A model generated the notes under the pieces. It saw only the letters and a list, made by a program, of their open reading frames with translations. It ran no database searches and was not told the origin of the DNA. From Thraustochytrium sp. TN22 (Eukaryota; Sar; Bigyra; Thraustochytrida; Thraustochytriidae), in contig JABLUY010000067.1 of assembly GCA_013306675.1 (NCBI GenBank), positions 85,779 to 149,778 of the forward strand: DNA of 64,000 nucleotides. Direction: 5' to 3'. This document shows, piece after piece, positions 50,905 to 60,359 of the stretch (positions are counted from its first letter, which is position 1; the number at the start of each line of letters is the position of its first letter). The position numbers and the translations under genes are program-made.

Positions 50905-51641
50905 AGCTGCGGCGCGAGTTAGGCTGCCGGTCGCGAGAAGAACGTCGTGGAGCGTGTGGAGCGCTCGCCTGCATGGCAGCGGCAGCAGCAGCCGCAATGG
51001 AAGCAATGATAGAAGAAGCAGGACCTGAAGCCTTGAAGCTTAAGCAGAGCAGCAGCTTGGTCCTTTCGTTCATGTTCTTCGTCTCGCTAAAAGCAGAGCA
51101 GCAGCTTGGTCCTTTCGTTCATGTTCTTCGTCTCGCTAAAAGCAGAGCAGCAGCTTGGTCCTTTCGTTCGTGGTCTTCATCTCGCAGAACGCTGAGCAGC
51201 AACTTGGTTCTTTCGTTCATGTTCTTCAACTTCTTCTTTTTTTGGTTTCCATTTCCCAACGTAAAGACAATGTTCTTCGTCATCATCATTGGCGAGCAAG
51301 CAGGTGCGAAATCGACTTGGTATGCGTGACCTCCGGCGAAGGCAGAGCGTCACTGACTGGGCCGATCCGGCCCATGCGCGCCCATGGCGAAGTAAAGGTT
51401 TTTGCTGTTGTCGCAGTTGTCCTTGTTGCTGCCGCTGTTTTCACTTGCTGCTGCTGCTGCTAATGATGATGATGATTTAGCGGTAGCAGAGGAGGCGGCA
51501 AGGCGAGGCCCCTCTAATGGCCGCGCCTCGCGCCGCCTTGCGCCGACTTGCGCTGGCTGGCCAGGCCTGGCCAGGCCTGGCTTGGGTTGGCATTGCGCAC
51601 TTCGCTTGGGTCTACTCGTGGCTCGTGCCAGAGCGACTCGC
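50905..51641. other. Convergent spacer containing a 49-bp tandem array
   Basis: About 740 bp between two converging genes. Besides the array it has a CTGCTGCTGCTGCTAATGATGATGATGATT tract near 51447 and GGCCAGGCCTGGCCAGGCCTGG near 51560. No gene was recognised. Confidence 0.5.
51043..51237. repeat. Four-copy 49-bp tandem repeat
   Basis: Units start at 51043, 51092, 51141 and about 51190. Each has AGCAGAGCAGCAGCTTGGTC, then CTTTCGTTCATGTTCTTCGT and CTCGCTAAA. The first two are identical, the third has small changes and the fourth is diverged. It lies 140 bp after the stop of the acidic-protein gene, so it may be transcribed in its 3' UTR. Confidence 0.93.
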
Positions 51642-52559
51642 TCATTTGCCTCCGCGCGGGATGCCGAAAAGGACGAGGAGGGACTTTGGGTCCTTCAGAA
51701 ACGCCTCAATGTACTTGTTGTGCAGCAAGACGCGGTTCAAAAAGGGGCTGTTGATGGCGTTGAGGGTCTGAGAGAGCCAGGGCGTGACCAGGATGGTGAA
51801 GCCGAGGCGCAGCGGACCCGAGGCTAGCGTGAGCACGTAGGCGATGGCGAACTTGCCGTACGGCGTGTGCGCGGCGCCGAGGAGCTGCTCCTTGCGCTCG
51901 GCGTCCACGACGGAGTTGGGCGCATACTCGAGCAAGAAGTCGATGTCGGCCAGGTCGAGCAGAAAGGTGATGGAGAGGCCAGCCAGTACGAGCGCCCACA
52001 CGGTGGTGTGGAAGACGACCACGAGCGGGCCGTACTTTTGCACGAGCACCTGGTACCGGCCGGGCTTCTTCTTCTTCTGGTCGTGCTTCTCCGTTGTGGT
52101 GGAGATGGTGGTGTCTTTGCTGGGCCCGCTGGTGGCCAGGCCGCGCGAGCTGCCGCGCAGGCCGCCGATGCGCGGCGCCACCAGGTCGGCGGCGCGCGGG
52201 GAGAGCACGAGCGCGGCCGGCGCCCTCCTCGAGCCCGTGCGCGCGCCAGAGTTGGCGCCGGCGAGCGCCAGCGCCCCGAGCCCGAGCGGTGTCCTGCTGT
52301 GCAGGCCGGCGCTGGCGGCCGGCAGCCGCGTCGAGGTCGAGCTCGAGCTCGAGCTCAAGCTCGAGCACAGCCTGCAGCCCAGCCGCTGCTGGCCCAGCAC
52401 GGCCGCCTGCAGTGGGTTCGCGAAGACCACGGCGGCGCGTCTGCCGCCGGCCCCGCCGTGCACGGCGGTCTGCGCGCCGCGGGCGCCGCCCAGGCCGAAA
52501 GAAGCCACGCGGGCGGCGGCGGGCACTGCCCGCGCCGCGCCGAGCGCCGAGCGCAGCAT
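51642..52559 (-). CDS. FAM210/DUF1279 mitochondrial membrane protein
   Basis: A 305-residue protein. About 145 residues of Ala/Arg/Ser-rich sequence form a mitochondrial presequence and linker. The DUF1279 domain follows: KYGPLVVVFHTTVWALVLAG with the diagnostic KYG...VFH stretch, a second hydrophobic segment (IAYVLTLASGPLRLGFTILV) and PWLSQ. Human FAM210A/B sit in the mitochondrial inner membrane and affect mitochondrial translation and respiration. The role here is inferred. The first ATG is at 52559; the frame opens one codon pair earlier with GTG, which is not used as a start in nuclear genes. It has no introns. Confidence 0.87.
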   Translation of the reverse strand: MLRSALGAARAVPAAARVASFGLGGARGAQTAVHGGAGGRRAAVVFANPLQAAVLGQQRLGCRLCSSLSSSSSSTSTRLPAASAGLHSRTPLGLGALALAGANSGARTGSRRAPAALVLSPRAADLVAPRIGGLRGSSRGLATSGPSKDTTISTTTEKHDQKKKKPGRYQVLVQKYGPLVVVFHTTVWALVLAGLSITFLLDLADIDFLLEYAPNSVVDAERKEQLLGAAHTPYGKFAIAYVLTLASGPLRLGFTILVTPWLSQTLNAINSPFLNRVLLHNKYIEAFLKDPKSLLVLFGIPRGGK

Positions 52560-54329
52560 GCTCACCAGCGCGCGCGGAGCGTGCCGCCCTCGCGCTGCGG
52601 CCCGGCCCCCTGCTGCAGCTCCCGCTGCGTCAGCGCGAGCTGCGTCACAAGACCCGTCGTGCCTCGCTCGCTAGCCAGCCAGCTAGCTTGCCGCCCAGCC
52701 CGCCGCTGCCGCCGCCGCTGCCGCCGGCCCGCGGCCGCGCGCCCGCCGCTCCGCGCGCGCCGCCCGAGGCGCCCGGGATCCGCGCAGCGGCAAGCTTCGC
52801 ACGGAGTTTGGATGCACGAAGGATGAACGAATGGATGGAGGGATGGATGCCTGCCTGCCTTCCTGCTTGCTGCACGACGACGACGGAGGCCGCGAGGCCG
52901 CTCGGGGCGCGGCCGCGCGCGCCGGCGGCCCGGCCCCGCTGCCCGCCGCGCCGCGCGGGACGCGGCTCTGCGCCAGCCAGGCCTGCCCGGCGCGGGCGAG
53001 GAGGCGGAGGAGGCGGAGGAGTCGAGACGGGACGAGACGAGACGATCTCCTCGGGCGGCGAGGCTCACGGCCTCCGCGCGCGGCAGCTGGCGGCGCGCGA
53101 GCGCGGCGGCGGGCGCTGCAGGCGCGGGGCAGGCACGCCGGCGAGGCCCGTCGCGCGGCTGAGAGGCCGAGGCGACCGAGGTGCGGCGGTGCGGCCTGGA
53201 CTGCTGGAGGCGAGCGCTAGCTAGCTAGCGAGCGAGAGCTTGCTGTGAGTGCTGACCAAGAAGCCCTGGAGAAGGTTGCGGCAGCTGCAGTGACGCCGGC
53301 GGAGGAGGACGAGCACGCCTGCAGCTAGTACCCTGGCACCACGGAGATCCTGTCGTTGGCGAGAGAACGGCGGTGGTTGCCGATGCTAGAGGTCGATGCG
53401 CGAGGCGAAGCACGGGCACGTGCAGCGCACGGCCATCCTGTGATGATGAAGGATGGCTGAAAGAGAGCCACCAAGGTAGATGCGGACAGGAATCTAGCTG
53501 GCTGCGACCTGGCTGCTAGGAGACGGAGCCTGAGTAGGGCGGCAGTAGGCTCAGACAGGACGCCTGGCTGTGGACGGCTGGCTGCAGTGCGGACGCCTGA
53601 GACGAACCGAGTGTTGACATGAGTGAAAAGGACGCGCCGCATGCATTGACATGAGTCGCCGCAATGCTTGCGCACAAAGCCCTGGTTCTTTCGCCCTGCA
53701 AGCTAGCCTAGACGTAGCCGCTCTCCGACGTGCCCTCCTCATCGCGCTCCCCGGCGCGCAAGCTCAGCGCCTCGACGCCGCTCGCGCCGCCGCCCGCGGC
53801 TCGCCGCCCCTTGATCTCACCCTCCAGCGGCTCTCGCAGCGGCGTCCTCCCCATCCTCCCTCCCTTCGCCTCCGCCGGCAGCCACGAGAAGCCGCCGGGC
53901 AGCGGCTCTGGTGCCTCTGGCCGGCCTGCTGCGGCGCGCTCTCCCCGTCCACGCCCCACTCGTACGCGGCGGCGGCGCGCGCGGCGGTAAGGTGGGCGCG
54001 CGCTCGAAGTCCGCGATTCCCTGCGGCGCAAGCAGGCGCGGCGCGACAGGGCGCGTGCGTCCCGGGCGCGGAGGCGGGCGGCGCGTAAGGCGGGGGCGCG
54101 CGCGAATCGACGATCGATCGATCGATCGATCGAAGGAAGGCGATCGCAAGCGAGCGCAACCAAGCGCTTGCGCGCGGGCGGGCGGGCGGCGGCAGAGACA
54201 GCAGAAAGGCAAGGCCGCGCAGGCGCAGGCGGCAGGCGGCAGGCAGCGGCAGAGAGGCAGCAGCGGCAGGCGCCTCGCGGCGGCGCGCGCGGCGGCGCGG
54301 CCCAGGCCGTCGCGGCGAGGGAGGACAGG
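52560..54329. other. Divergent spacer with shared promoter-like motif
   Basis: About 1.8 kb. On the minus strand near 52820-52865 it reads GGCAGGCAGGCATCCATCCC followed by TCCATCCATTCG, upstream of the FAM210 gene. The right end has six overlapping GATC repeats (GATCGATCGATCGATCGAT, 54107-54132) upstream of PEX19. The middle (53,220-53,700) looks like ordinary spacer with a GCTAGCTAGCTAGC word at 53215. No gene was recognised. Confidence 0.5.
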
Positions 54330-55232
54330 ATGGCGGGCAAGGACGATGAGCTGGACGACCTGCTGGCGAGCGCGCTGGACGAGGTGGGGCTGGACGATGA
54401 GGACGGAGGGCAGACGCGCGGCGAGGGCAGCGGCGGCGACGGCGCGCTGTCGGCCGCAGCGCGAGCCGCGGCGGCGGAGTCCGCGGAGGCGGCCAAGAAG
54501 TCCGGCGAGCAGGCGAGGGCGGCCGCCGCCGCGGCCGCCAGCGCGGGCGGCGGAGGCGGCGGCATGGAGAACTTCGAGGCGAGCGCCGCGGAGCTGCTCA
54601 AGGAGCTGAACGACCCCGACTTTAGCAAGACGCTGGAGGAGACGCTCAAGGCGCTGCAGGGCGCAGGCGGCGGCGGCGGCGGCGGCGATGACGCGGCGGA
54701 CGAGGACATCGCCAAGATGCTGCAGAGCATGGCCAAGTCTGCGGGCGACCTGGAGGGCGTGGACGCGGCCTCGGCAGAGCAGATGGGCGACGAGATCATG
54801 AAGGAGATGATGGCGCAGTTCGAGAAGATGGGCAACAAGGAGGACTTCGACTCGGTCCTGTCCAACATGATGAACCAGCTGCTCGGCAAGGAGGTCATGT
54901 ACCCTCCCATGAAGATGGTCTGCGACAAGTTCCCCGAGTGGCTCGCCGATCACCAGGCGTCCCTAGAGCCGGCCGAGTACGAGCGCTACGGCAAGATGTA
55001 CGAAAACTATCAGCGCATCGTCGCCGTCTACGAAACCGAGCCCGACAATATGGCCAAGCTCAGCGAGCTCTTCGAGCAGGTGCAGGAGTACGGCCAGCCG
55101 CCCGTCGAGATCGTCAAGGAGCTCTCCCCCGGGCTCGAGATTGACGAGAACGGCGTGCCCAAGCTTCCGGCCATGGGTCCGGGTGGGCCCATGCCACCGG
55201 GCATGGATCCCAACGCCTGCGCGCAGCAGTGA
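54330..55232 (+). CDS. PEX19: Peroxin PEX19, peroxisomal membrane-protein receptor
   Basis: A 300-residue chaperone/receptor that binds peroxisomal membrane proteins in the cytosol and docks on PEX3. The N-terminus DELDDLLASALDEVGLDD matches the PEX3-binding region. An Ala/Gly-rich acidic linker follows, then the family core: DPDFSKTLEETLKALQ, MLQSMAKSAGDLEG and QLLGKEVMYPPMKMVCDKFP with the EWL continuation, and YEPD-type helices to about 260. The last four residues, CAQQ, form a CaaX box suited to farnesylation, as in other PEX19 proteins. The start at 54330 is followed directly by the conserved acidic motif. The gene shows that the organism has peroxisomes. Confidence 0.95.
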   Translation: MAGKDDELDDLLASALDEVGLDDEDGGQTRGEGSGGDGALSAAARAAAAESAEAAKKSGEQARAAAAAAASAGGGGGGMENFEASAAELLKELNDPDFSKTLEETLKALQGAGGGGGGGDDAADEDIAKMLQSMAKSAGDLEGVDAASAEQMGDEIMKEMMAQFEKMGNKEDFDSVLSNMMNQLLGKEVMYPPMKMVCDKFPEWLADHQASLEPAEYERYGKMYENYQRIVAVYETEPDNMAKLSELFEQVQEYGQPPVEIVKELSPGLEIDENGVPKLPAMGPGGPMPPGMDPNACAQQ

Positions 55233-55289
55233 TGAGTAGCTGCGGCCACTGCGCGGATGCAGTTGCCCGATGGCGACGCAAGCAAGTGA

Positions 55290-55326
<37 letters not shown>

Positions 55327-55345
55327 TTGGCTGGCTCGCTCGCTC
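55290..55345. repeat. (GGCT)n microsatellite
   Basis: About ten GGCT units, then a GCTC variant, 58 bp after the PEX19 stop. Confidence 0.95.
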
Positions 55346-55399
55346 GCTGGGTCTGAGCTCTACAGCAGCTGTTGAGCGAGCTAGCTCGCTTGCTTGCTG

Positions 55400-55429
55400 G
55401 CAGACAGACAGACAGACAGACACACAGAG

Positions 55430-55464
<35 letters not shown>

Positions 55465-55465
55465 G
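55400..55465. repeat. (CAGA)n microsatellite
   Basis: Around fifteen CAGA units interrupted by CACAGAGA and CAAA. The rest of the 570-bp spacer to the HD-domain gene (55233-55802) has no recognised feature. Confidence 0.95.
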
Positions 55466-55802
55466 ATGTATGTCGGTCGCCGCGGCCAGCAGCCACGGCA
55501 GCCACGCTTTCAGCCTTTCTGATGATTGTGAGTGTTCCGCCGCAGGACTGATTCCACGAGGCCTTGATGCCCTCCCTCTTCGAGACCCTCTAATTTTTAA
55601 CCTTCAAATTGATGACTGCCGGTGCCTCATGCTTGGTGGACAGCGCTTCTCGGATGGGTGCTTGCTTCACTTCGCTTCGCCAGTGACTTTGCTTGCGTGC
55701 TTGCTTGCTTGCGCCCAACAGGTCCATTCTGCAGTGCTACCACCCACCCAGCTGCTAAAGCAGAATCAGACGCGCGAGGCGCCACACGCGCGCGGCGGCA
55801 CC

Positions 55803-56858
55803 ATGGAGGCGTTCGCGAAGCGCGCGGGCCACGCGGCGACCGCCGCGGACGTCTGGCTCGTGGGCCCAAGCAGCGGCGCCGCGCTGTGCGCAAGCAACCC
55901 GGCCGCCATGAGCTTCGTGGTGCAGGAGCTCGCGCTGGGCGGCACCGAGTGCAACGCAGCGCTGGCGACAGCCAAGGGCGATGCGGGCAAACTGCTCGTA
56001 GCCTACATGCGCGACGCCCTGCCGCGGCTTGGCGACCGCCTAGCTTGCACGGAGACTACGGAGCAGGGTCTGCGTCTCGAGGTGCAGACGCCGGCGCTCG
56101 ACCTCGTGCTGCAGAGCGCCACCGCGACGGTGGAAAAAGAGCAGAGTGGCAAGAGGAGACGGACGGCGCCCGCGAGCCAACCATCGACGGAGGAGGCTGC
56201 TGCGGCGCCATACCCGGCGGAGGCCGCGAAGCGGGACGTGGCCTTCCTGGAGGCGGCGACTCACCTCAAGCGCGTCCCGCGGACCGGCTGGGTGCTGCGC
56301 AAGGTCAAGGACCCAGAGAGCGTGGCAGATCACAGCTTTGGCGTGGCCCTGTCGGCGCTGCTCGTGCGCGACGCGAGCATCGACCGCGCCAAGGCCGTGC
56401 TCATGGGCTTGCTGCATGACCTGGCCGAGACCATCGTGGGCGACATCGCACCGGGCCAGGGCGTGAGCGACGATGAGAAGCACGCGAGAGAGGCCGCAGC
56501 CATGGAGGAGCTCCTAGACAACAAGCTGGGCGCAGGCCCGGTGGCGGACCACCTCCGCGCGCTCTGGACCGAGTACGAGGCTCGCGAGACCGCCGAGGCC
56601 CGCCTCGTCAAGGACCTCGACCGCTGGGACATGATCCTCACAGCGGAGGACTACGAGCGTGACGTTGACCGCCCTGACGAGGACGGCAACTTGGACTCGT
56701 ACCGAGCGCGTAACTTTCTCGACGAGTTCTTTGCAGGAGTACGAAGCAAGATCAGGCATCCGCAGGTGCGTGCTTGGCAGGATGCTTTGGAAGCGTCTCG
56801 CCGGGAGCGCTTGGCCACGACTCGCAGCCGAGAAAGCTTCTCCGGCGGTGCTCTTTAA
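55803..56858 (+). CDS. HD-domain phosphohydrolase, HDDC2-like, with N-terminal extension
   Basis: A 351-residue protein. The C-terminal 205 residues match HDDC2/YfbR-type 5'-deoxynucleotidases, metal-dependent enzymes that remove phosphate from dNMPs. Visible signatures are LKRVPRTGWVLRKVKDPESV with ADHSFG, the catalytic HD in GLLHDLAETIVGDI, and LVKDLDRWDMILTAEDYE. The first 140 residues are not part of HDDC2. They read as a small alpha/beta region (SFVVQELALGGTECNAALAT) and a Lys/Arg/Ser linker with GKRRRT, possibly a nuclear signal. Upstream frame is open to 55470, but the Kozak-like CACCATGG at 55803 makes that start most likely. Confidence 0.9.
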   Translation: MEAFAKRAGHAATAADVWLVGPSSGAALCASNPAAMSFVVQELALGGTECNAALATAKGDAGKLLVAYMRDALPRLGDRLACTETTEQGLRLEVQTPALDLVLQSATATVEKEQSGKRRRTAPASQPSTEEAAAAPYPAEAAKRDVAFLEAATHLKRVPRTGWVLRKVKDPESVADHSFGVALSALLVRDASIDRAKAVLMGLLHDLAETIVGDIAPGQGVSDDEKHAREAAAMEELLDNKLGAGPVADHLRALWTEYEARETAEARLVKDLDRWDMILTAEDYERDVDRPDEDGNLDSYRARNFLDEFFAGVRSKIRHPQVRAWQDALEASRRERLATTRSRESFSGGAL

Positions 56859-57597
56859 TCTGAAAAAAAAGGAATGTAAGAGCATCACTGATGTGAAGGT
56901 TGAACTTGGTGCTGCTTTCCATGGTCACCTGCCAATACACACGCCACAATTTTTAACGGCAGTCTCACGCACGTCTCTGCTCGCGCACTGCGCACTCACA
57001 GGCCGGGGCTATGAGGCCGCGGCCGCGCAGCAGGCCACCCGCAGGTTCGGAAACATTGAGAAACGCTTCGCGTCTCGTGACTCGTCGGTCGCACTTTTTT
57101 TCTTTCTTTTGTTTTGGGTTGGCGCGCGCTGACACGCCGGTAACATTGACCCACCCTTGTTCTACTTTTCGTCCAAGAGCATATGGCCGCGCTCGCCACA
57201 TCGTTGTCGGTCCGAGCGCCACGTTGGCCCTCCCCTCCTGCCTCCTTCTGGCGCTCGTTGTCCCTGCGAGCTGTGCGTAGGTACTACTTGTAACAAGGTA
57301 CGTCTGAGGTGGCGTCATTGGTGAGTCTCAGTTGCACGAGGTGACATCTCGCCATCACGTCGGGGGCAGGAGCCCGCGAGCCTGTGGAGGTCCCCACGCG
57401 GCACACGGCAACGCGCAGTCCCAGCGCTTGGGTCGCGCACCGCGTCAGGAGTGGCCGCTCCAATGCGTTGTCGGCCCGGGACAAGCAGCGGGACAGCAAG
57501 GGCTGTCAACGGGGCCGTCGGGATGTCTGCCTGCCTTGTCTAGCCGGCGTTGCGCGGCCGGCGTCCCGTCCATCCGCTCCCACCGGCGTCGGCTTGG

Positions 57598-57662
57598 GCA
57601 TCACCCGCCGGCATCACCCGTCGGCATCACCCGTCGGCATCGCCCGTCGGCATCGCCTGTGC
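57598..57662. repeat. Five copies of a 13-bp unit
   Basis: Units GCATCACCCG(C/T)CG, with the last two changed to GCATCGCC, lie end to end. Confidence 0.93.
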
Positions 57663-58142
57663 AAGTCCCTCGCGTCGCATCGTCACGCCAAGCATCATGG
57701 AGCGCCCATCCATCGCCCACTCGCCTTGCCTTGCCTTGCGTTGCCTCGCCTCGCCTCGCCTCACCTCGGCCTCGTCAAACTCATTCGGTGTTCCTGTTTC
57801 TACCCTTTTTCGCAGGCTGGCTGGCAGTCTGGCCGGGTGGCGCCCGAGGGCGGGCATCCGAGGGCGTGCGACGTTTCGCGGCTGCACGTGGAGCGAGCCA
57901 CAGCGAGCCCGGTCACTGGCATGGAGCGACATAGCCAGCGCGCGCGGCACGGGCTGGGCTGCCGCTGGGACCATGCGTTTCGCCCGGCGCACGTCCCTCG
58001 CATCGCGCCCACTCGGAGCGGACAGTCCGGTTCCCTGAGCCGGTAGCGCGCCGCTACGGGAAACCGTAGGACCGCGCGAGGGAACGCGCCGCGATGCACG
58101 CCCAGGGCGCCGCAGTCCTGCCGGAGCGACGCCGCACGGCGG

Positions 58143-58200
58143 GCAACGCAAGGCAACGCAAGGCAAGGCAAGGCAAGGCAAGGCAAGGCAAGGCAAGGCG
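58143..58200. repeat. (AAGGC)n pentamer tract
   Basis: CAACGCAAGGCAACGCAAGG then about eight AAGGC units. Its first part is the reverse complement of CCTTGCCTTGCCTTGCGTTG at 57722-57746, so the two tracts can pair as an inverted repeat. Confidence 0.93.
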
Positions 58201-58727
58201 GCACTGGCAGCGCCCAGCGAGCGAGCGGGGCAGGCTTGCGCCGCGAGAGCCCGGGCAGAGCCGGAAGCGCTGCGCTGGTGCTCCTGCTGGCTCGGGCGGG
58301 GTGGCGCTGGGACGAATTTGCTTGCGTGGGACCGAGGCGCCCTTCGGGACCTTGGAGCCTCGCGAGTCCTTACCAAAGGCAGGCAGCGGGCGGGTAGGCA
58401 GCGGCGCGAGGGAGGCGCACGGCGCGGCCTCTGCGGCGAGGCGAGAGCGGCGGCGAGAGCGGCAGTGGTGGCCTCGGTGGCGCAGCAGACTCGGAGCACG
58501 GGAAGCCGACGCTGCGAGGTGTCAGGCCGACGGCGGCAGGCGCCGGGCGCACCGTCGGGCAGCAGAGCGCGTAAGGGAGGCGCGGTGGCACTCGCTAGAT
58601 CGCTAGATCGCTAGCTTGCTAGCTTGCTTGCTTGCCTGCCGTCGCGAAGTTGCCCTTGGAGCTCCTCGAGCGCGACCGCCAACTCGCGCTCTCACAAGCT
58701 CGCGCTCAAGCTCGTGCGCGACCGCAG

Positions 58728-59147
58728 ATGGGCTGCACGCAGTCGGCGAGGCCCGCGGCGCGCGCTGTCGCCGTGGAGGAGACGGGCGACTTCCCGCTGG
58801 AGAGCATCGGGCAGCAGGAGCAGCAGCAGGCCGGGTCGCAGGAGGGCGAGGCGGTCGGCGTGAACCACAGCAACGCCAGCACGAGCAGCGGCAAGAGCGG
58901 CGGCAGTAGGCGGCGCAACAGTAAGCGGCTGAGCGCCTCGGAGGCCGGCGGCAGGGGGGGCGCGGGCAGTGGGGCGCGACTGGGGACCAAATCAAGCAGC
59001 TCCGGGGAAACCCCAGCAAAGCATCTGGGGCGACGGTCCGCCTCGAACAGCTCCAGCAGCGGTGCGCACAAGCAGACCAGCAGCGGGAGCAGCGGCGCCG
59101 ACGCCCAGGAGGCGGGCGGCGCCGGCGACCACCAGCAGCAGGCGCTG

Positions 59148-59189
<42 letters not shown>

Positions 59190-60359
59190 GAGGACAGCAA
59201 CGAGCCCAGCGGCGCGGGCGGCAGCGGCGCGGCGCCGGACGGCAAGATGCTGGGCCGCAAGGCCACGGCCGGTGGCGGCAAGGGTAGGGCTGGCAACCTG
59301 TCGCGGCGAGGCACGGCCGAGGGCAACGCCGGCAACCTGCGCACGCACCAGTCGTCGTCGTCGTCGTCGACCAGCGCCACGGCGGAGAACGACGAGTTCC
59401 ACGGCCTGGACATCAACTACAATGACATTGAGCTCCGTGAGAGCATCGGCAGCGGCACGTACGGCCAGGTCTTCAAGTGCCGGTACAAGGGCAAGCAGCT
59501 GGCGCTCAAGAAGATCTTCGTGCCGGAGGGCGCCATGGAGCGCGCCGAGATGCTCGAGGACTTTGCCAAGGAGCTCGGCATCCTGTCCGTGCTGCGGCAC
59601 GAGCGCATTGTGCAGTTCAAGGGCGCCGTGCGCAAGCACCCGACCTATGCGCTGCTCTTCGAGCTCTGCGAGGGCTGCGTCGGCACGCTGCTGCGCATGG
59701 TGCGCCGCCGCAAGGTGAGCGTGACTTGGAGCATTTGCATCACCATCGCCAAGGATTGCGCCGAGGCGGTCTCGTACCTGCACTCGCTGCACCCCCAGAT
59801 TCTTCACCGCGACCTCAAGTCCGAGAACCTGCTGCTCACCTCGCGCTTCCGCTGCAAGCTCACCGACTTTGGCCTCTCCCGCGTCTACGAGGGCCGCCGC
59901 CGCACCATGACGGTCTGCGGCACGCCGTGCTGGGTGGCGCCCGAGATCTTCCGCGGCGAGCCGTACAACGAGAAGATTGACGTCTACTCCTTCGGCGTCG
60001 TGCTCTGGGAGCTCTTCACCGGCCGCAAGCCCTACACCGAGTATGAATCCGTCGAGCTGCCCTATCGCGTTGGCAAGAAGGGCCTGCGCCCGCCGCTCCT
60101 CAAGCACGTGCCGCCCTCCATCAACCGCCTCATGCGCGACTGCTGGCACGAGTCGCCCGGTATGCGCCCCACCTTCCCGGAGATCGAGAAGCGTCTCGCT
60201 ATGATTGAGGGCGAGCTCAACGATGCCAGTTGCCTCAACACCCCTGCGCACCAGACCAAGATCTCGTGGAACCAGCAGGTCGCGCACGCCCGTCAGCCCG
60301 GCGAGGCTGCCGTCCCGCCTTCTGCGTCCGGCGCGCGCCGCTCTTCCACCGTCGCATGA
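58728..60359 (+). CDS. TKL-family protein kinase with acylated N-terminus
   Basis: A 543-residue kinase. It starts MGCTQS, a classic dual-lipidation signal (myristoyl on Gly2, palmitoyl on Cys3), so plasma-membrane location is likely. Residues of about 30-225 are Ser/Gly/Gln low-complexity including a polyQ run. The kinase domain (about 233-500) has GSGTYGQV, the ATP lysine in LALKKIF, HRDLKSENLL, DFGLSRV and a VAPEIF motif, then DVYSFGVVLWELFTGRKPY. All catalytic residues are present. The features are those of Raf/MLK/plant-like TKL kinases. The substrate is unknown. In-frame sequence upstream to 58632 lacks the lipidation start and was not used. Confidence 0.92.

Larger units (their letters stand above)
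56859..58727. other. 1.9-kb spacer with inverted pentamer repeats
   Basis: No gene was recognised. The region begins with an A/T-rich 3' flank (AAAAAAAAGG near 56863) and then becomes repeat-rich: a 13-bp array, a CCTTG/GCCTC tract and its reverse complement 420 bp away, and finally GCTAGATCGCTAGATCGCTA before the kinase start. Confidence 0.5.
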
